This document shows, in pieces, positions 51,880-55,196 of a stretch of DNA of 55,196 nt; position 1 is the stretch's first letter; each line of letters begins with the position of its first letter. The translations under genes were made by a program, and so were the position numbers. Location: the NCBI GenBank assembly GCA_002862465.1, contig PKDD01000092.1, positions 1 to 55,196 of the forward strand, in the 5' to 3' direction. Source of the DNA: Haliea sp. Its GTDB lineage: Bacteria; Pseudomonadota; Gammaproteobacteria; Pseudomonadales; Halieaceae. The notes beneath the pieces were generated by a model. The model was not told the DNA's origin. It saw only the letters and a program-made list of their open reading frames with translations, and searched no databases.

Positions 51880-52818
51880 ATGAAAGCAGTTCGATGTTGT
51901 GATAAAAAAATTCACGTGGTGGAGGTGCCCGCTCCAACCGGTGAGGGTGTCATTGTTGATGTGCGTTCGGCAGGTATATGTGGATCTGACCTGCACATGC
52001 TTGATGCGGGTTTCACTCTTAGCGCTACGCTGGGTCATGAGGTCGCGGGGACATTAAGTGACGGACGCGGTGTCGCATTAGAGCCGATTGCGCCTTGCGG
52101 CCACTGCGACATGTGCGTTCAGGGCGATTACAGTCTTTGCCGTTTGGGTGCTGGGATGGTTTACGGTGTTGGTCGTGATGGGGGAATGGCGGATAAAATG
52201 ATTGTGCCTGCTCGCTGCGTTGTGCCCCTGCCGAATAATGTCAGTGTTGCTGATGCCTGTCTTGTGGAACCCTTGGCGGTCGCAGCGCACGGTATACGTA
52301 TGCTAGACATCAGGCCCAGCAGCCGGATTGCTATCATTGGTGCTGGTGCAGTCGGCCTTGCGGTTGCCGCAATTTTAGCGCCGCTTGTGGCCGAAGTAGA
52401 TGTCGCTGCCAGGCATGATGCGCAAAGAGATGCTGCGGCGCGTTTGGGGGCAGGCCTTGATCCTACAGGTGAGTATGATGCCATAGTAGAATGCGCCGGA
52501 AATTCTGAGGCCTTAATGCAGGCAGCGAGACTGTGTAAACCCAGCGGTATTATTTTGCTGCTCGCGACGTACTGGGATGGTGTCAGCCTGCCTGCTTTTG
52601 AGGTCACGATGAAGGGGCTGAAAATTTATGCCTCTTCAATGTATGATCGCAGTGGCTTGGTGCGCGATGTTGATGTGGCGGCTCAGGTACTAGCACAGCG
52701 CCCTGAGTTGCCAGGCATTCTTATTACTCACCGCTTGCCGCTCGACGCTGCTGCAGAGGCATTTTCTATTGCGGCGAACCGCAAGGGTGGGGCAATCAAG
52801 GTCGTATTGGAGCCTTAG
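51880..52818 (+). CDS. zinc-dependent alcohol dehydrogenase (MDR family)
   Basis: A 312-residue medium-chain dehydrogenase. Cys34 in GICGSDLH and the GHE motif (His53, Glu54) bind catalytic zinc; the structural zinc cysteines are Cys73, Cys76, Cys79 and Cys87. The NAD(P) fold contains IAIIGAGAVGLAVAAIL and the C-terminal half matches sorbitol/threonine dehydrogenase-like enzymes. It oxidises a secondary alcohol or polyol. It is shorter than typical members (about 340) because the interdomain region is compact. It follows the kinase by 119 bases on the same strand. A GGACAT half-like element at 51868-51873 near its start resembles one arm of the 50466 palindrome. Confidence 0.9.
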   Translation: MKAVRCCDKKIHVVEVPAPTGEGVIVDVRSAGICGSDLHMLDAGFTLSATLGHEVAGTLSDGRGVALEPIAPCGHCDMCVQGDYSLCRLGAGMVYGVGRDGGMADKMIVPARCVVPLPNNVSVADACLVEPLAVAAHGIRMLDIRPSSRIAIIGAGAVGLAVAAILAPLVAEVDVAARHDAQRDAAARLGAGLDPTGEYDAIVECAGNSEALMQAARLCKPSGIILLLATYWDGVSLPAFEVTMKGLKIYASSMYDRSGLVRDVDVAAQVLAQRPELPGILITHRLPLDAAAEAFSIAANRKGGAIKVVLEP

Positions 52819-52862
52819 GTGACGCGGCAAGTCTAGGCGTATTACCCTTTAACAATTCTTAA

Positions 52863-52888
52863 CTAAAGTATTCCCTACTTTACTTTAG
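52863..52888. promoter_or_regulatory. palindromic element upstream of the Spy-like gene
   Basis: CTAAAGTA (52863-52870) and TACTTTAG (52881-52888) are perfect reverse complements, and an extra copy TACTTTA lies at 52876-52882, so the left arm can pair with either. The site lies about 45 bases before the ATG and could be an operator or part of the promoter. Confidence 0.45.
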
Positions 52889-52931
52889 GTTTTGCTTGAA
52901 TAGAGTCTCGAAACATAATTGGAGATTAGAG

Positions 52932-53378
52932 ATGAGAGCGTTCATTTTAGCATTAAGTATGGTTGTGGCTTCCAGCAGCGTGGTTGCGCAATCTGAGAGT
53001 GCGTCGCCCGGCATTGCCAGAGTTGCTAAGCTGCAGCAAATGAAAAACAACTTGGGGCTTACAGATGAGCAAGTGAACCAGATGCGCGAAATCCGCCAAG
53101 CAGGCGGCACCCGTGAGGACGTGCGCGCCGTGCTCAGCCCAGAGCAGCAGGCAAAGGCGGTTAAACTTCGTCAGTCTCAGAAGGGTAAAGACATGAAGCG
53201 TAAGGGTCGCCTGCAGCATTTAGATCTGGGCGACGAACAAGTGGCGAAAATTCAAAGCATTCGGCAGAGTGGAGGGTCAAGAGAAGAGATCCGGGCTGTC
53301 CTGACGCCGGAGCAGCGGGCAGAATTGGATGCATCGCACGATAGGCGTCCCAGTGCAGGTGCGTCCCCTGAGCATTAG
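52932..53378 (+). CDS. Spy/CpxP-like periplasmic protein with internal duplication (LTxxQ-type)
   Basis: A 148-residue exported protein. Residues 1-20 form a signal peptide ending SSVVAQ. The rest is helical and rich in Gln, Arg, Glu and Lys. Two copies of one repeat are visible: LTDEQVNQMREIRQAGGTRE...LSPEQQAK (43-75) and LGDEQVAKIQSIRQSGG...LTPEQRAE (99-131), identical at about 20 of 33 positions. LTPEQ/LSPEQ motifs are hallmarks of Spy/CpxP-like proteins, which bind misfolded proteins in the periplasm. ATG 52932 has GGAG upstream. The chaperone role is inferred; a metal- or stress-response role is also possible. Confidence 0.75.
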   Translation: MRAFILALSMVVASSSVVAQSESASPGIARVAKLQQMKNNLGLTDEQVNQMREIRQAGGTREDVRAVLSPEQQAKAVKLRQSQKGKDMKRKGRLQHLDLGDEQVAKIQSIRQSGGSREEIRAVLTPEQRAELDASHDRRPSAGASPEH

Positions 53379-53420
53379 AGGAATGCGGCGGTCCACTCGG
53401 AGATCAGTTTGGCCGTTTTT

Positions 53421-53726
53421 CTAGCGGTGCGATGTGTCCTCTGTCAGCACGCTGTCTATTTTTTCGGCAAGATCGAAATCCTGCATTGTGATCCCGCCAG
53501 CATCATGGGTCGTTAAGTTTATTTCGACCCGATTGTACACATTTGACCACTCAGGATGGTGGCCAGCGGCTTCGGCTAGCACGGCCACTTTGCTCATGAA
53601 TTCAAATGCTGTAATAAAGTCGGGAAATCTTAGTTGCAGATGCAACTTTTCATGGCGTAGTGTCCAGTCCCCCATTCTAGTCAGTTGTTCTGTTACTGCT
53701 GCGGGTGACAATTTTTCACTGGGCAT
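53421..53726 (-). CDS. phhB: pterin-4a-carbinolamine dehydratase
   Basis: A 101-residue enzyme that recycles the oxidised pterin cofactor of aromatic amino acid hydroxylases. The family pattern is complete: GHHPEWSNVYNRVEINLTTHDAGG with His56, His57 and His74, followed by ITMQDFDLAEKID. In Pseudomonas this gene is beside phhA (phenylalanine hydroxylase); no phhA is present here, so it may serve a hydroxylase encoded elsewhere. The start MPSEKLS is normal. It is convergent with the Spy-like gene. Confidence 0.92.
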   Translation of the reverse strand: MPSEKLSPAAVTEQLTRMGDWTLRHEKLHLQLRFPDFITAFEFMSKVAVLAEAAGHHPEWSNVYNRVEINLTTHDAGGITMQDFDLAEKIDSVLTEDTSHR

Positions 53727-54129
53727 AATGTGTCTCTTGATGTTAGGTGGAGTGCCACATTAGCACTCTTGTGCCCATGTTATCCAATTGCGGTAATATA
53801 TGAGAGTCGGCCATGCCGTCGCTAAAGGTTATTGTCTAAGGGTGTGACAGGATAGCCCGGTGGCAGATAAAATAGTGACACTGTCAGGAAGTTTGATTGC
53901 TATGATCGTCTCGGTGTGAAACAACTTGGCGATATTATAGGGGTATAGAGATGCAGTCAGAGGTGCAGTCGCGGCGGTTGATGAAACCGGCCTGACAGAT
54001 ATTGGCTTCGTTGGTTGTCCGCTGGAGCTCGAGAGGTAATGTAAGGTATGGCTAGATTGATGCGCACGAGTCGGTGAGAGCAATTGTGCTGCCGATGCGT
54101 TCGGTATCAAGCGCCAAGAGGATGTTACG
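53727..54129. other. 403-base region with no recognisable gene
   Basis: I find no coding frame with a ribosome binding site and convincing content. The 93-codon frame on the minus strand is rich in Ser, Thr and Ala and has no family-like motif. TGACA-C-TGTCA at 53876-53886 is a short perfect palindrome that might bind a regulator of the downstream SDR gene. Confidence 0.45.
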
Positions 54130-54909
54130 ATGAAACGATTAAGTCAGCTCAGTCGCTCCATTAGTGGGAGTGTCGCGATAGTTACCGGTGCGGCGAGTGG
54201 CATGGGCCGTGCAACGGCTCACCTGTTTGCTGATGAAGGCGCACGACTGGCGATTATGGATATCAATGAGAACGGCCTTGAGTTGGTGGCGGACGAAGTT
54301 CGTTCAGTCGGCGCAGAGGTACTCGCGCTCGCGGTTGATTTGTCATCTCGGGAGGCGGTGGAGCAGGCTGTGTCAGAGGCTGCGGCCCATTTCGGTGTAA
54401 TTGATATTCTGGTGAACAATGCGGGGCTGGTGATTCCAACGACCGTAGATGCCGACAATTTCGGAGAGGCTTGGGATATGTCCTTGGCGGTGATGGCTGG
54501 GGCACAAGCGTGGGCTATTCGCGCGGCATTACCAAGTTTGCGTCAATCTGCTCATCCTCGTATTGTAAATATTGCGTCGACTGAGGCGCTAGGCGCGACG
54601 CGCTACGGCAGTGCCTATGCCGTAGCCAAACACGCCAGCGTGGGTTTGACCCGCGCTATGGCGGTTGATCTCGGAAAAGAAGGCATCACAGTAAACTGCG
54701 TTTGCCCAGGGCCAATTCGCACTGCGATCACCGATGGGATACCGGAGGGAGACAAAGCGACCTTTGCCAATCGTCGCACGGTGCTGCGGCGTTATGCCGA
54801 TCCTGAGGAAGTTGCTCATGCCACGCTGGGGCTTGTATTGCCCGCTGCGGGGTTTATGACGGGAGCGACCATAGTCGTAGACGGTGGCGTGACGATTCGT
54901 AACGCTTAA
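54130..54909 (+). CDS. short-chain dehydrogenase/reductase (SDR)
   Basis: A classical SDR of 259 residues. The cofactor motif is TGAASGMG (19-26), NNAG is at 96-99, the active site has Ser150 and Tyr163-x-x-x-Lys167 in SAYAVAKH, and the C-terminus ends in ATIVVDGGVTI. It converts an alcohol and a ketone using NAD(P); Asp at the end of the second strand (MDIN) favours NAD(H). The substrate is not evident. ATG 54130 is preceded by GAGGATGTT. It is the last complete gene; another SDR begins 135 bases later. Confidence 0.93.
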   Translation: MKRLSQLSRSISGSVAIVTGAASGMGRATAHLFADEGARLAIMDINENGLELVADEVRSVGAEVLALAVDLSSREAVEQAVSEAAAHFGVIDILVNNAGLVIPTTVDADNFGEAWDMSLAVMAGAQAWAIRAALPSLRQSAHPRIVNIASTEALGATRYGSAYAVAKHASVGLTRAMAVDLGKEGITVNCVCPGPIRTAITDGIPEGDKATFANRRTVLRRYADPEEVAHATLGLVLPAAGFMTGATIVVDGGVTIRNA

Positions 54910-55043
54910 GCAAAGGGCCGTATGTTGCAAGAATCACCGTCTTCGAGTCTTGATTGAGCTCAGTAGAGTCGGGCTGCTGCTAACCGCGTTGTCACTACTC
55001 TGCGAATGTTCTTAGCCATACTTCACAAGGCAGGGACAGCATC

Positions 55044-55196
55044 ATGCAAGCTGATTTAACCGCGCATCACTTTGATCCCACTGACAAGGTGATTTCGGTT
55101 ACCGGAGGTAGCCGGGGCTTAGGGTTTGAGATGTGTAGAGCCTGTTGCCAGTCGCGCCTAGCGCACCGGAGCTACCTTATGCTGCAGCTCAGGTTG
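55044..55196 (+). CDS. SDR family protein, truncated by window end (or disrupted)
   Basis: From ATG 55044 the frame reads into a clear SDR N-terminus, KVISVTGGSRGLGFEM, the TGxxxGxG cofactor motif. After about residue 32 the expected alanine/glycine-rich helix is replaced by CRACCQSRLAHRSYLMLQL, which does not look like any SDR, and the frame stays open to the window edge. AGGGACAGC upstream is the ribosome binding site. The start looks real; the disruption could be an assembly edge, a small rearrangement or a frameshift. Confidence 0.6.
   Translation, partial: MQADLTAHHFDPTDKVISVTGGSRGLGFEMCRACCQSRLAHRSYLMLQLRL

Noticed and set aside
53829-54110. 93-codon minus-strand frame before the SDR gene
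   Set aside because: Ser/Thr/Ala-rich product with no motif or ribosome binding site; treated as non-coding.

Overview
The window looks like a chromosomal segment of a marine-type gammaproteobacterium; a Cellvibrionales/OM60-like lineage is my inference and is not tested here. Several gene orders are typically gammaproteobacterial: nadC divergent from ampD, panE divergent from yajQ, a complete type II secretion operon (gspC to gspN), rlmA, a DUF2058 protein, a heme-type cis/trans fatty acid isomerase and a PEP-CTERM-like surface protein. I see no tRNA, rRNA, CRISPR array, insertion sequence or phage gene. Many genes start with GTG and overlap the preceding stop codon.

Region 1 (1-6175) is housekeeping and signalling: a partial rraA, nadC, ampD, an FHA-domain sigma-54 activator followed directly by a Hanks-type Ser/Thr kinase, then panE and yajQ. 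A 769-base stretch without a recognisable gene follows.

Region 2 (6945-14255) is a lipid or hydroxy-acid catabolic set. It holds an FadH-like old yellow enzyme, a 58-codon membrane protein with a non-ATG start, a class III CoA-transferase, an APH-family kinase and a DUF6285 protein (the last two resemble LvaA/LvaB). After these come a PEP-CTERM-like protein with its own terminator and an acyl-CoA dehydrogenase on the opposite strand.

Region 3 (14554-26114) is a tightly packed type II secretion operon behind a recognisable promoter, C-D-E-F-G-H-I-J-K-L-M-N. No prepilin peptidase gene lies in the window. Region 4 (26215-36050) holds rubredoxin, an M24 aminopeptidase, a sodium:neurotransmitter-type symporter, a two-subunit-type acyl-CoA dehydrogenase pair, a DUF2058 protein, a two-gene YeeE/YedE-type membrane pair lacking the usual cysteines, and cti.

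Region 5 (36241-55196) is accessory metabolism and the most interesting part. It encodes a second class III CoA-transferase, a second iron-sulfur old yellow enzyme, three related sulfotransferases, two related DUF1214-type proteins each next to a sulfotransferase, rlmA, a dienelactone-hydrolase-like enzyme, an LLM-family oxidoreductase, a TetR regulator, a CrtI-like FAD oxidoreductase, another APH-like kinase, a zinc alcohol dehydrogenase, a Spy-like repeat protein, a pterin carbinolamine dehydratase and two SDR genes. Together with regions 2 and 4 this suggests an organism that takes up and remodels complex lipids, possibly isoprenoids or steroids; that substrate is inference. The best candidate for an undescribed system is the repeated DUF1214-sulfotransferase pairing, followed by the CoA-transferase/LvaAB-like kinase operon and the FHA activator-kinase pair.
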